A stretch of 56,658 bases of DNA, from contig JANQQI010000083.1 of the NCBI GenBank assembly GCA_028285085.1, positions 1 to 56,658 of the forward strand, in the 5' to 3' direction. Position numbers and translations under genes: made by a program. This stretch comes from Saprospiraceae bacterium (GTDB lineage: Bacteria > Bacteroidota > Bacteroidia > Chitinophagales > Saprospiraceae). How positions within the stretch are numbered: position 1 is the stretch's first letter; every line of letters starts with the position of its first letter. Below are positions 24,910 to 33,187 of this stretch, one piece after another. The notes under the pieces were generated by a model. The model made no database searches. It worked only from the letters and a program-made list of their open reading frames with translations, and was not told where the DNA came from.

Positions 24910-26847
24910 TTGGAAAACTATAAATGGCATAAAGTACTGGACAATCCTGCGAGCCTACCCGAAGGTCGCGTCCAATCCGTCACGGCAGGTCATCGCACCT
25001 TTTGTCTAACCCATCACGAAGGAAAATTTGGTTGTTTGGATAATAAGTGTCCACATCAAGGTGGCCCTTTAGGTGAAGGATCGATTGAAAATGGTGTTTT
25101 ACGCTGTCCCTGGCACGGTTGGGATTATGATCCTTTGACGGGGAAGGCACCGGGGTTTGATGATGGAGTAGACACCTTTCCCGTGGAAATTCGCGAAGAT
25201 GGTATCTACATCGGCATTCCTGTCGAAAAGCCACACCCGCGAACCGTATCGGATTTGATGGTAGAAACGATGGTGAACTGGGGGGTAAATACGGTTTTCG
25301 GCATGGTGGGGCACAGTAATCTGGGCTTTGCTGATGCGATGCGCCGGATGGAAGAAAAAGGAAAGCTACAATATATTGGCATTCGGCATGAAGGTGCTGC
25401 GGCTTTTGCAGCTTCGGCCTACGGTAAGTTAACCGGCCGCCCCGCGGCCTGCTTTGCCATCGCCGGCCCCGGATCAACCAACATGTTTACCGGCTTGTGG
25501 GATGCTAAAGTGGATCGTGCACCAATTCTGGCCCTAACCGGGCAAGTTGCTACTCAGGTTGTGGGAACCGGCAATTTCCAGGAAGTTGACTTGGTACGTG
25601 CATTTTCAACTGTCGCAGAATTCAATCATCGGGTCCTGACCACGTCGAAGCACGCTGAGTTAATGAGCTTGGCTGTCAAGCATGCTTTACTCAAGCGCGA
25701 TGTTTCTCATCTGACCTTCCCGGATGAAATCCAAACCCAAGCCATTGATGCTGATTTGCCGGCGCAAACACCCGAAGGGCGGATCACGCCCATGCAAATT
25801 AGCCCGCCACAGGATACATTTACCAAAGCTTTAGAAATGCTACGCGCCGCGCAGCGTCCGGTGATCATCGTAGGGCACGGCGCTCGCTTCAATATGCCAG
25901 CTATCATTGAATTGGCAGAACGCCTGCGCTGTCCAGTTTTGACGACCTTCAAAGGCAAAGGTCTGGTTCCCGATCATCATCCGCTGGGTTGTGGTGTGCT
26001 CGGACGCAGTGGAACGCCAATCGCCAGTTGGTTTATGAACGAAGCGGACTTACTCTGTGTATTTGGTGCTTCTTTTTCCAATCATACCGGGATTACACCA
26101 AAAAAGCCAACGATACAGGTTGACTTTGATCCTTTGGCGTTGAGTAAGTTTCACAAAATCGATGCAGCAGTCTGGGGTGAAATTAGCGTAACCGTCCAAT
26201 TGTTTTTAGAGCAAATGGATACGCTTCAAGCAATTGACCAGACCGAGGAAATTGCCAAGCGCTGGGCCATTTGGCGAGAAGAAAAACAGCGCCGGTTACA
26301 AGATGATCGTCAGCACGGACTGAGCTCTATCGCGGTTTTTGAAGCTATGAATAAGACCGTGCCCAAGAATGCCATCATCACCGTCGATGTTGGAAATAAC
26401 GCCTATTCCTTTGGTCGTTATTTCGAATGTTCGGAACAATCCATTTTGATGTCAGGCTATCTGGGGTCGATTGGCTTTGCTTTTCCGGCGGCTATGGGCG
26501 CCTGGGCGGCGGCTCCGGAGCGACCGATTGTGGCCGTAGCTGGTGATGGCGGCTTTGTGCAGTACCTCGGAGAAATCACAACGGCAGTAAAATATAAGAT
26601 GCCGATCAAATTAATTTTGCTGAATAATTCTGAGCTGGGGAAAATATCGAAAGAGCAACGGGCCGGGGAGTTTTCCGTTTGGCAAACCAAGCTGCATAAT
26701 CCCAATTTTGCCGAATTCGCGAATAATTGTTCGGCCTTAGGAATCAGGGTTGAACAAGTAGGTGATTTGGAAGCAGCTATGCAGCAAGCCTTTGCGCATG
26801 ATGGGCCGGCAATTGTGGAAATCATTACTGATGTGAGTTTGATTTAA
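24910..26847 (+). CDS. Rieske domain fused to thiamine-diphosphate enzyme (pyruvate oxidase / acetolactate synthase-like)
   Basis: A 645-residue protein read from a TTG at 24910; no suitable ATG lies nearby, and the Rieske domain starts within the first residues. Residues 5-105 form a Rieske domain with C47/H49 (CPHQGG) and C66/H69 (CPWHGWDY). Residues 115-640 are a complete ThDP enzyme: the Pyr domain has catalytic Glu in RHEGAAAFAASAYGKLTG and AGPGSTNMFTGL, then come a central domain and a PP domain with the GDGG...NN cofactor motif (AVAGDGGFVQYLGEI to LLNNSEL). Relatives are pyruvate oxidase, acetolactate synthase and glyoxylate carboligase. Fusion to a Rieske centre suggests electrons leave through an iron-sulfur cluster. 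Substrate unknown. Confidence 0.94.
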   Translation: MENYKWHKVLDNPASLPEGRVQSVTAGHRTFCLTHHEGKFGCLDNKCPHQGGPLGEGSIENGVLRCPWHGWDYDPLTGKAPGFDDGVDTFPVEIREDGIYIGIPVEKPHPRTVSDLMVETMVNWGVNTVFGMVGHSNLGFADAMRRMEEKGKLQYIGIRHEGAAAFAASAYGKLTGRPAACFAIAGPGSTNMFTGLWDAKVDRAPILALTGQVATQVVGTGNFQEVDLVRAFSTVAEFNHRVLTTSKHAELMSLAVKHALLKRDVSHLTFPDEIQTQAIDADLPAQTPEGRITPMQISPPQDTFTKALEMLRAAQRPVIIVGHGARFNMPAIIELAERLRCPVLTTFKGKGLVPDHHPLGCGVLGRSGTPIASWFMNEADLLCVFGASFSNHTGITPKKPTIQVDFDPLALSKFHKIDAAVWGEISVTVQLFLEQMDTLQAIDQTEEIAKRWAIWREEKQRRLQDDRQHGLSSIAVFEAMNKTVPKNAIITVDVGNNAYSFGRYFECSEQSILMSGYLGSIGFAFPAAMGAWAAAPERPIVAVAGDGGFVQYLGEITTAVKYKMPIKLILLNNSELGKISKEQRAGEFSVWQTKLHNPNFAEFANNCSALGIRVEQVGDLEAAMQQAFAHDGPAIVEIITDVSLI

Positions 26848-26858
26848 AATCAATTTTT

Positions 26859-27350
26859 ATGATGAAAGAACTATTGGATGTCCTTCCCCAAATTGGGCGG
26901 ATCGAATGGATTGGGTTGCGCCCGGCGCGCAAAGCTCCTCTCGAATCGGTGGAAACAGTACAAGTAAATACCGAGTTGGGATTAGTAGGAGATCATTATC
27001 AGGGTAAGAACGGTAAGCGACAGGTGACTTTGATTCAGACGGAGCATTTGGAAGGGGTAGCGTCGATGTTGGGACTGGAAAAAGTAGCGCCAACGGATGT
27101 TCGCCGAAATATCGTGGTGCGAGGAATCAATTTACTGGCGCTGAAGGATCGTCGCTTTCGAATTGGTACTGAACTTGTCCTAGAGACGACGGGGCTATGT
27201 CATCCCTGCTCGCGCATGGAACAAAATCTGGGGCCCGGAGGTTACAACGCCATGCGCGGCCACGGTGGCATCACCGCCCGGGTCATCAGCGGTGGAACGA
27301 TGCAACTGGGCGATGAAGTACAACTAATCCCGGATACACCTTCGGCTTAA
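26859..27350 (+). CDS. MOSC domain protein
   Basis: A 163-residue stand-alone MOSC domain (LGLVGDHYQGKNGKRQVTLI, APTDVRRNIVVRGINLLAL), with the conserved Cys in TTGLCHPCSRME and GHGGITARVISGGTMQLGD at the end. MOSC domains carry or transfer sulfur, classically to molybdenum cofactor, but stand-alone bacterial members such as YiiM act in resistance to thiol- or N-oxide-type compounds. It begins 11 nt after the Rieske-ThDP gene, which makes co-transcription very likely. No molybdoenzyme is encoded nearby, so a MoCo-independent role is favoured (inference). Confidence 0.93.
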   Translation: MMKELLDVLPQIGRIEWIGLRPARKAPLESVETVQVNTELGLVGDHYQGKNGKRQVTLIQTEHLEGVASMLGLEKVAPTDVRRNIVVRGINLLALKDRRFRIGTELVLETTGLCHPCSRMEQNLGPGGYNAMRGHGGITARVISGGTMQLGDEVQLIPDTPSA

Positions 27351-27424
27351 GTTGGATTTTAAACATTCTGTACGGCTGCGCTGTATGCATAATGAAGCCT
27401 TTTTTTAAGGAAAAAATAATTCAC

Positions 27425-27811
27425 ATGAGTTTTTTAGATCGTTTTCGACAAAGTCAGCAAGAACCAATTCACAAAGATTGGAAATCATTACGCTCTGCGG
27501 CTGATCTTGATGCAGCCATTGCAGAATCCTATCAATATCCTGTAGCCCTATTCAAGCACAGCACCAGTTGTGGGATCAGCTCCATGGCGAAGTGGAATTT
27601 GGAGAAAGATTGGGATTTTGGAACGGAGGAAGTCAAATTCTATTATCTCGATTTGTTGGCGTTCCGTCCGATATCCAATGCCATTGCGGATCAGTTAAAC
27701 GTCATCCATCAGTCTCCGCAGGTGATCTTGCTGCGCAACGGGGAAGTGATTTATCACACTTCGCATCATGCCATCGGTGTTGCGCCGCTTCGCGCCGCCC
27801 TCAAAAGTTGA
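27425..27811 (+). CDS. ytxJ: YtxJ-type bacillithiol-linked redox protein
   Basis: A 128-residue thioredoxin-fold protein (MSFLDRFRQS start at 27425; an ATG at 27392 would add 11 residues). The active-site loop is FKHSTSCGISSMAKW with a single Cys (C49), matching YtxJ. Proteins of this family are linked to bacillithiol and are thought to act as bacilliredoxin-like de-bacillithiolating proteins. The YtxJ features VIHQSPQVILLRNGEVIYH and ASHHAI-like tail are also visible. It sits in the Rieske/MOSC/OsmC cluster and supports bacillithiol as the low-molecular-weight thiol of this organism. Confidence 0.9.
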   Translation: MSFLDRFRQSQQEPIHKDWKSLRSAADLDAAIAESYQYPVALFKHSTSCGISSMAKWNLEKDWDFGTEEVKFYYLDLLAFRPISNAIADQLNVIHQSPQVILLRNGEVIYHTSHHAIGVAPLRAALKS

Positions 27812-27851
27812 CCCATCTACATCTACACTTTTTGACCAAAACCAACTTACT

Positions 27852-29066
27852 ATGCGTTCACAAAAAGTGGAGTTCACGAACAAGAACGGCTATAAGCTAT
27901 CGGCTCGTTTAGAACTCCCTGCGACCAGTCATCCGCATACGTTTGCTCTATTTGCCCATGTCTTTACCGGAAATAAAAATCTTACGGCCGTTCGACATAT
28001 TAGCCGAGCGTTGACTGTAGAAGGAATCGGCGTACTGCGCTTTGACTTTACCGGGCTAGGGGAGAGCGAAGGTGATTTTACGGATACGACCTTTACTTCC
28101 AATGTAGACGATTTGATCGCTGCGGCTCAATTTCTGGAAACACATTACGAGGCGCCGGCGATTATGGTGGGACACTCCCTCGGAGGGGCGGCAGCTATTT
28201 TTGCGGCTGCTCAGCTGGATTCTGTTCGGGCCATCGCTACGGTGGGCACGCCTTCCGAGCCCGAACACGTGACGCATCTTTTGTCGGATAAATTAGAAGA
28301 TATCGAACGGAAAGGTGTGGCTCAGGTCAATATCGCCGGACGGTCTTTTATTATCAAAAAGGCCTTTTTGGATGATATCCGTTCAAAAAATATGTTTGGA
28401 CTGCTACGTGATTCGCGCAAGCCGATTTTGGTGATGCACTCTCCACAGGATCAGATTGTAGAAATTGAGAATGCTGCGCATATTTATCAGGCTGCTTTTC
28501 ATCCCAAGAGCTTTGTCACGCTCGACGGTGCGGATCATATGCTTACGAACAAAAAAGATGCGGCCTACACTGGACGGGTAATTGCTTCCTGGGCAAGTCG
28601 ATATTTGAATTTACCCCAAAAACGTGGATTTAATACCGACCGTCAAGTTGCTGCTCGTCTGGGAGAAGTTGGATTCACTACAGAAATTATTGCCGGCCGG
28701 CACGGTTTGCTGGCCGACGAAGGTGAAGAAGTGGGCGGTGATGACTTTGGCCCCTCACCTTATCAATATTTATCAACTGCACTGAGTGCTTGCACGGTGA
28801 TGACGATGCAGATGTATGCCCGTCGAAAAGGGTGGTCACTACGCGAGGTACGGGTACATGTTGATCACGGGAAGCGTTATGTCGATGATTGTAAAAATTG
28901 TGATAAACCAACCAGCAAAGTGGATCACTTTGATCGCATCATAGAAATTGAAGGTGATTTAGACGAGACGCAAATCAATCGCTTGCTCGAAATAGCGGAT
29001 CGCTGTCCGGTGCATCGCACCTTGCACAATGAAGTGCGCATTAATACTGAATATCGTCCCGGATGA
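27852..29066 (+). CDS. Bifunctional alpha/beta hydrolase - OsmC family protein
   Basis: A 404-residue fusion, started at the ATG at 27852 (MRSQKVEFTNKNGYKLSARL), 28 codons into the longest ORF. The N-terminal alpha/beta-hydrolase half (about 5-255) carries the nucleophile S109 in GHSLGGA and the acid/His region MHSPQDQIV and DGADHML. The C-terminal half (about 265-400) is OsmC-like, with two redox Cys in LSACTVMTMQMYARRKG and RCPVHRTLHNEV. OsmC/Ohr proteins reduce organic hydroperoxides with thiols. Its stop overlaps the nitrilase start by 4 bp. A paired esterase-peroxidase acting on an oxidised acyl compound fits the cluster (inference). Confidence 0.92.
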   Translation: MRSQKVEFTNKNGYKLSARLELPATSHPHTFALFAHVFTGNKNLTAVRHISRALTVEGIGVLRFDFTGLGESEGDFTDTTFTSNVDDLIAAAQFLETHYEAPAIMVGHSLGGAAAIFAAAQLDSVRAIATVGTPSEPEHVTHLLSDKLEDIERKGVAQVNIAGRSFIIKKAFLDDIRSKNMFGLLRDSRKPILVMHSPQDQIVEIENAAHIYQAAFHPKSFVTLDGADHMLTNKKDAAYTGRVIASWASRYLNLPQKRGFNTDRQVAARLGEVGFTTEIIAGRHGLLADEGEEVGGDDFGPSPYQYLSTALSACTVMTMQMYARRKGWSLREVRVHVDHGKRYVDDCKNCDKPTSKVDHFDRIIEIEGDLDETQINRLLEIADRCPVHRTLHNEVRINTEYRPG

Positions 29067-30001
29067 AACAGGATTTAAAAGTTGCCATTGTGCAGGCCGG
29101 TCCAGCCTACCTGGATTTAGAGCGCTGCCTCGCGAAGATGACCGAGCTCGTCCATACGGCAGCTAGCTCCGGAGCGGAAATGATCGTGTTCGGTGAAACT
29201 TGGCTCTCTGGCTACCCGGCCTGGCTGGATCACTGCCCAGACTACGCCCGCTGGGATCACGAACCGACCAAGACCGTCTTCGCTCGCATGTATCAAAACA
29301 GCATCACGGTACCTGGTCCGGCTACCGAGCACATTGCTGCTCTGGCGCGTCAGCATCGGATGGTCATTTGTACGGGCATCAACGAAGTGGTGCATCGAGG
29401 AGCGGGTAATGGCACCATTTATAACGCTTTGCTCATTTTTGATGCTGATGGTAGTTTGCGCAATCACCACCGCAAACTGATGCCAACCTATACGGAAAAG
29501 CTGCTTTACGGACTCGGTGATGGGCACGGCTTGCAAGCCGTTGATACAGTTGCTGGCAGGCTTGGTAGTCTGATTTGCTGGGAGCACTGGATGCCTTTAA
29601 CCCGCCAAACTTTACACCGTAGCGGGGAAGAAATTCACTTGGCGCTCTGGCCGCAGGTACATGAGATGTTGCAAGTGGCCAGTCGGCATTATGCTTTCGA
29701 GGGCCGCTGCTATGTGATTGCGGTTGGGCAATTGATGCGGGCCGCGGATTTTCCGGCTGAGCTGGCCCTGCCCGAGCACTTGTCTGCAGATCCTCAACAA
29801 TTAGTGCTGCACGGCGGCAGCTGCATTTATGGTCCAAATGGTGCCGAATTATTGAGTCCACAGTGGGATGGGGATGAATTATTATACTACACTTTTTCGG
29901 ATACCGATCGCATTCTCAAAGAACGTATGACGCTCGACACTTCCGGGCACTATCAGCGCCCGGATATCTTCCAGTTTGATTGGAATAAGGATCGAAGATA
30001 A
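29063..30001 (+). CDS. Nitrilase-type carbon-nitrogen hydrolase
   Basis: A 312-residue enzyme of the carbon-nitrogen hydrolase superfamily with the Glu-Lys-Cys triad E45 (FGETWLSGYP), K138 (HRKLMPTYTEK) and C172 (ICWEHWMPL). The CWExxMPL sequence and the PTYTEKLLYGLGDG loop are those of true nitrilases (R-CN to acid plus NH3) rather than amidases. It is translationally coupled to the hydrolase-OsmC gene (ATGA overlap) and is the last gene of the seven-gene cluster. Release of ammonia next to a glutamate-synthase-like enzyme hints at nitrogen assimilation or nitrile/cyanide-adduct detoxification. Substrate unknown. Confidence 0.93.
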   Translation: MKQDLKVAIVQAGPAYLDLERCLAKMTELVHTAASSGAEMIVFGETWLSGYPAWLDHCPDYARWDHEPTKTVFARMYQNSITVPGPATEHIAALARQHRMVICTGINEVVHRGAGNGTIYNALLIFDADGSLRNHHRKLMPTYTEKLLYGLGDGHGLQAVDTVAGRLGSLICWEHWMPLTRQTLHRSGEEIHLALWPQVHEMLQVASRHYAFEGRCYVIAVGQLMRAADFPAELALPEHLSADPQQLVLHGGSCIYGPNGAELLSPQWDGDELLYYTFSDTDRILKERMTLDTSGHYQRPDIFQFDWNKDRR

Positions 30002-30067
30002 ATGTCGTAACTTGCGGCTTTAAATTTTTAAAACCCATTTCAAAAGACGATAATTTCCCCCTACAAT

Positions 30068-31246
30068 ATGGACTACTATCAGGAATCACTACACTTACAC
30101 CGTCGCTTAAAAGGTAAGATTCGCGTTCAGGCGAAAATGGATGTGCGCTCCAAAGAAGACCTATCTTTGGTCTACTCACCGGGCGTGGCCGAGCCTTGCC
30201 GTGAAATTCACAAAGACGAAGAAAAGGTATGGGATTATACGATTAAAAGTAACACTGTAGCGATTGTAAGTGATGGTTCAGCGGTGTTAGGACTAGGCAA
30301 TATCGGGGCCAAAGCAGCTATTCCAGTGATGGAAGGTAAAGCAATGCTGTTCAAACGTTTTGCGGGTATTGATGCTTTTCCCATCTGTTTGGATACCCAG
30401 GATACCGATGAAATTGTAGAAACCGTGAAGCGTATCGCGCCGGTCTTTGGCGGCGTCAACTTGGAAGATATTGCTGCGCCGCGTAGTTTTGAAATTGAGA
30501 CGCGGCTACAAGACTTGGGGATTCCCGTCTTTCACGATGATCAGCACGGTACCGCGATCGTAACTTTAGCGGCTCTGCTCAACGCGGCCAAAGTTGTAAA
30601 GAAAAACCTCTTCCAACTCAAAGTGGTCATCAATGGAGCTGGAGCTGCTGGGATTGCCATCGCTCGCTTATTACGCTGCGTGGATCACGATTCGAATAGT
30701 GCTTGTATTGCTGTGAAGCAAGTGGTGGTGTGCGATAGTAAAGGCATTATCCACTCCGGACGCACCGATCTGAATCCTGTTAAAGAGGAGTTATTAAAAT
30801 ATTCTAACCCTGGTGGCCAGGCAGGCACTTTGCAAGACGCTTTGGTCGATGCCGATGTATTTATTGGTGTGAGCAAGGGCGATTTGTTGAAGGCAGATGA
30901 TATTCGTACGATGGCTAAGGACCCCATTATTTTTGCGATGGCCAATCCGACTCCGGAGATTATGCCCGATGAGGCCTTGCGTGGTGGTGCGGCCATCGTG
31001 GGTACAGGCCGTAGCGACCTCCCTAACCAGGTGAATAACGTACTAGGTTTTCCTGGCATTTTTCGTGGCGCCTTAGATGCCCGCGCGCGGCGAATTACGG
31101 CAGACATGAAACTGGCCGCTGCTTTTGCCATCGCCGACTGTGTACCCGACCCCAAGCCCGAGATGGTAATCCCCGCGACGCTCAATGAACAAGTCGCCTG
31201 GCGAGTCGCGGAAGCCGTCAAAAAAGCAGCTTTGACTCAAGTTTAA
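30068..31246 (+). CDS. Malic enzyme (NAD(P)-dependent, short form)
   Basis: A 392-residue enzyme that oxidatively decarboxylates malate to pyruvate. It shows the malic N-terminal domain (LVYSPGVAEPCREI, TNTVAIVSDGSAVLGLGNIG-like block, FPICLDTQDTDEIV), the metal-binding LEDIAAPRSFEIE and the HDDQHGTAIV motif. The NAD(P)-binding domain has VINGAGAAGIAIARLL and FAMANPTPEIMPD. It lacks the C-terminal phosphotransacetylase domain of long MaeB forms. Cofactor preference cannot be told by eye. It starts 66 nt after the nitrilase gene and may be a separate unit followed by a Rof-like gene 31 nt later. Confidence 0.95.
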   Translation: MDYYQESLHLHRRLKGKIRVQAKMDVRSKEDLSLVYSPGVAEPCREIHKDEEKVWDYTIKSNTVAIVSDGSAVLGLGNIGAKAAIPVMEGKAMLFKRFAGIDAFPICLDTQDTDEIVETVKRIAPVFGGVNLEDIAAPRSFEIETRLQDLGIPVFHDDQHGTAIVTLAALLNAAKVVKKNLFQLKVVINGAGAAGIAIARLLRCVDHDSNSACIAVKQVVVCDSKGIIHSGRTDLNPVKEELLKYSNPGGQAGTLQDALVDADVFIGVSKGDLLKADDIRTMAKDPIIFAMANPTPEIMPDEALRGGAAIVGTGRSDLPNQVNNVLGFPGIFRGALDARARRITADMKLAAAFAIADCVPDPKPEMVIPATLNEQVAWRVAEAVKKAALTQV

Positions 31247-31277
31247 TTAATCGCAACTTGGATTAACTATAGTCATT

Positions 31278-31526
31278 ATGGAAAAGTATCAACCGATAGC
31301 CTGCCAGTTTTACGATGTCTTGGAGTTGCATGCTTCACGGCGAGAAAAGTCTACTATTGCCTTTTTCGAAAATGGCAAATCTGTAAAAACTGTAGATGCG
31401 ATTATCGAAGATATCTTCACCCGCGAAAAGGCTGAGTATCTAAAACTGAGTGATGGTACCGAAGTTCGTTTGGACCAGATCATTAGTTTGAATGATACTC
31501 AATTCTACGGCTCCTGTGGATTTTAG
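31278..31526 (+). CDS. Rof-like Rho-binding antiterminator
   Basis: An 82-residue protein that begins YQPIACQFYDVLELHAS, close to the YQPInCddYDxLE start of the Rof/YaeO family, and continues with a five-strand small-barrel pattern ending in LKLSDGTEVRLDQIISL. Rof binds and inhibits the transcription terminator Rho in enterobacteria. The assignment rests on the N-terminal signature and length. It lies 31 nt after malic enzyme and 20 nt before a glycosyltransferase gene, on the same strand. Confidence 0.75.
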   Translation: MEKYQPIACQFYDVLELHASRREKSTIAFFENGKSVKTVDAIIEDIFTREKAEYLKLSDGTEVRLDQIISLNDTQFYGSCGF

Positions 31527-31546
31527 ATACAAATCACTTCCTCACT

Positions 31547-33187
31547 TTGAACACGCCACGCTATTTTATCCCCACCTTTTTCTTGCTGCTACTGTTAGTG
31601 CTACTCGGCTGGAGTGGGGTAGTGGAATTGCGGGCGGAAGAGCCTCGGCGGGCCATTGTCGCTATGGAAATGGTGCTCAGTGGCGATTATCTGGTACCGC
31701 ACATCCACGGTTGGAGCTATTACAATAAGCCGCCGGTATTCAACTGGCTCATGGCTCTAGGCTTTCACTTATTTGGTTCATTTAGTGAATGGGTGGTACG
31801 CTTGCCCTCCCTGCTATCTTTTGTGGCGATGGGCTGGCTACACTATCGCTTATTGCGATCGCGTCTGGGACAACATACGGCTTTGCTGGCTGCTGCCTTT
31901 ACGATCACGGCGGCGGATTTGCTTTTTTACGGGAGTGTCAATGCCGGAGAAATTGACTTGTTTTTTAGCTTTTTGACCTACGCTCAAGTGATGTGCATCT
32001 TTGTGTTTTACGAGCGGCGGCAGTACGGTTGGATGTTTTTATTGTCCTATTTGCTGGCGGCCATCGGAACGTTGACCAAAGGGCCGCCGTCGGTAGCTTT
32101 CCAAGCTTTGACTATCCTGGTGTGGCTTGTATGGCAGCGGGAATGGCGCTTGCTGTTTGGGTGGCGCCATATTGCTAGTGGACTACTTTTCCTGGGTATT
32201 GTAGTGGGCTATTTTTGGTGGTACGACCAGCACGACGATGGGGTGGGCTTTGCGGTGCGCTTGTTCAAAGAAGCATCGCAGCGAACGGGACTGGAGACTT
32301 CGATTTGGGATACTTTACAAGGCGTCGTTAGTTTTCCGTTGCTACTAGCCAAGTTGATTTTCCCTTGGAGTTTATTGGTGGTGTTTTGGTGGAAAAATGA
32401 CTTTTGGAAAAAAGTGATGGAGGTGCCATTATTACGTTTTAGCCTGTTGTTCTTGCTGGCGAATTTGCCTTTATACTGGATTTCGGGGGACCATAAAAGC
32501 CGCTATTTGTACATGTTTCTGCCTTTTTTGGCGACCTTGTTAGCCTATTTCTACGAAAAAGGGCGTCATCTGCGACCACAATGGGCAGTCTATTTCCGGC
32601 TCTTTCTTTTCAGTATCATGACGATCGGAACCATTGCTTTTTTACTCCCGCCTTTTTTGCCATGGACATCCGATTTACCTGCCGTATGGTGGAAAACCTT
32701 TTTGGTATCAGCCTTAGGCATCAGCTTATGGATCGCCGCCCGTCGGCAAAGCGTACAACGGCTTTGGTACTTTCTCCTCTTCCTGCTGGTCTGTCGGCTC
32801 GCCATGAATTTTAATTACTTGCCATTGATTGAGAAGGGGAGTAGTCATCTAAGCTATCGCCAGCACGTCAACAACATTTTGGAGATCACCGGTGATGCGC
32901 CAGTGCACTGGGCGGGCCAGACTTATATTTTTCGATCCGATGCCTCCATTGGCCCTTTGGAATTATCTGAAGTCGAGCTCCGTACCGCCCCGCTAATCGC
33001 CTATCAAATACCGTATTACCTCACCAAAGGAAATGGACAGGTGATGCAGTTTGACAGCAGCCGCGTGGCGGGCCGCTACTATTTGATCGACGCCAAAAAA
33101 TTAAAAGGACAGACGGTGGATACTTTGTATCAATTCCGTGAACGTTGGCAGCAAATGGATTTAGTACTTTTTAAGGCCTCAGATTAA
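31547..33187 (+). CDS. ArnT/PMT-like membrane glycosyltransferase (GT-C fold)
   Basis: A 546-residue integral membrane protein with about 11 to 12 hydrophobic helices. The first periplasmic loop has VELRAEEPRRAIVAMEMVLSGDYLVP and YYNKPPVFNW, the acidic-plus-NKPP signature of ArnT and related PMT_2 enzymes that transfer sugars from polyprenyl phosphate. The soluble tail (about 435-546) is periplasmic. The likely acceptor is lipid A or a surface glycan; not determinable here. The reading frame opens at a TTG at 31547, only 20 nt after the Rof-like stop; no earlier ATG is in frame. Confidence 0.87.
   Translation: MNTPRYFIPTFFLLLLLVLLGWSGVVELRAEEPRRAIVAMEMVLSGDYLVPHIHGWSYYNKPPVFNWLMALGFHLFGSFSEWVVRLPSLLSFVAMGWLHYRLLRSRLGQHTALLAAAFTITAADLLFYGSVNAGEIDLFFSFLTYAQVMCIFVFYERRQYGWMFLLSYLLAAIGTLTKGPPSVAFQALTILVWLVWQREWRLLFGWRHIASGLLFLGIVVGYFWWYDQHDDGVGFAVRLFKEASQRTGLETSIWDTLQGVVSFPLLLAKLIFPWSLLVVFWWKNDFWKKVMEVPLLRFSLLFLLANLPLYWISGDHKSRYLYMFLPFLATLLAYFYEKGRHLRPQWAVYFRLFLFSIMTIGTIAFLLPPFLPWTSDLPAVWWKTFLVSALGISLWIAARRQSVQRLWYFLLFLLVCRLAMNFNYLPLIEKGSSHLSYRQHVNNILEITGDAPVHWAGQTYIFRSDASIGPLELSEVELRTAPLIAYQIPYYLTKGNGQVMQFDSSRVAGRYYLIDAKKLKGQTVDTLYQFRERWQQMDLVLFKASD

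Noticed and set aside
29063-30001. Nitrilase as part of the known Nit1C cyanide-utilisation cluster
   Set aside because: The neighbours expected in Nit1C (radical SAM, GNAT, AIR synthase-like) are not present; the surrounding genes are Rieske fusions, MOSC and thiol proteins.
30685-31221. 178-residue minus-strand ORF inside malic enzyme
   Set aside because: Shadow of the malic enzyme frame; Ser/Ala/Pro-rich composition with no motif.
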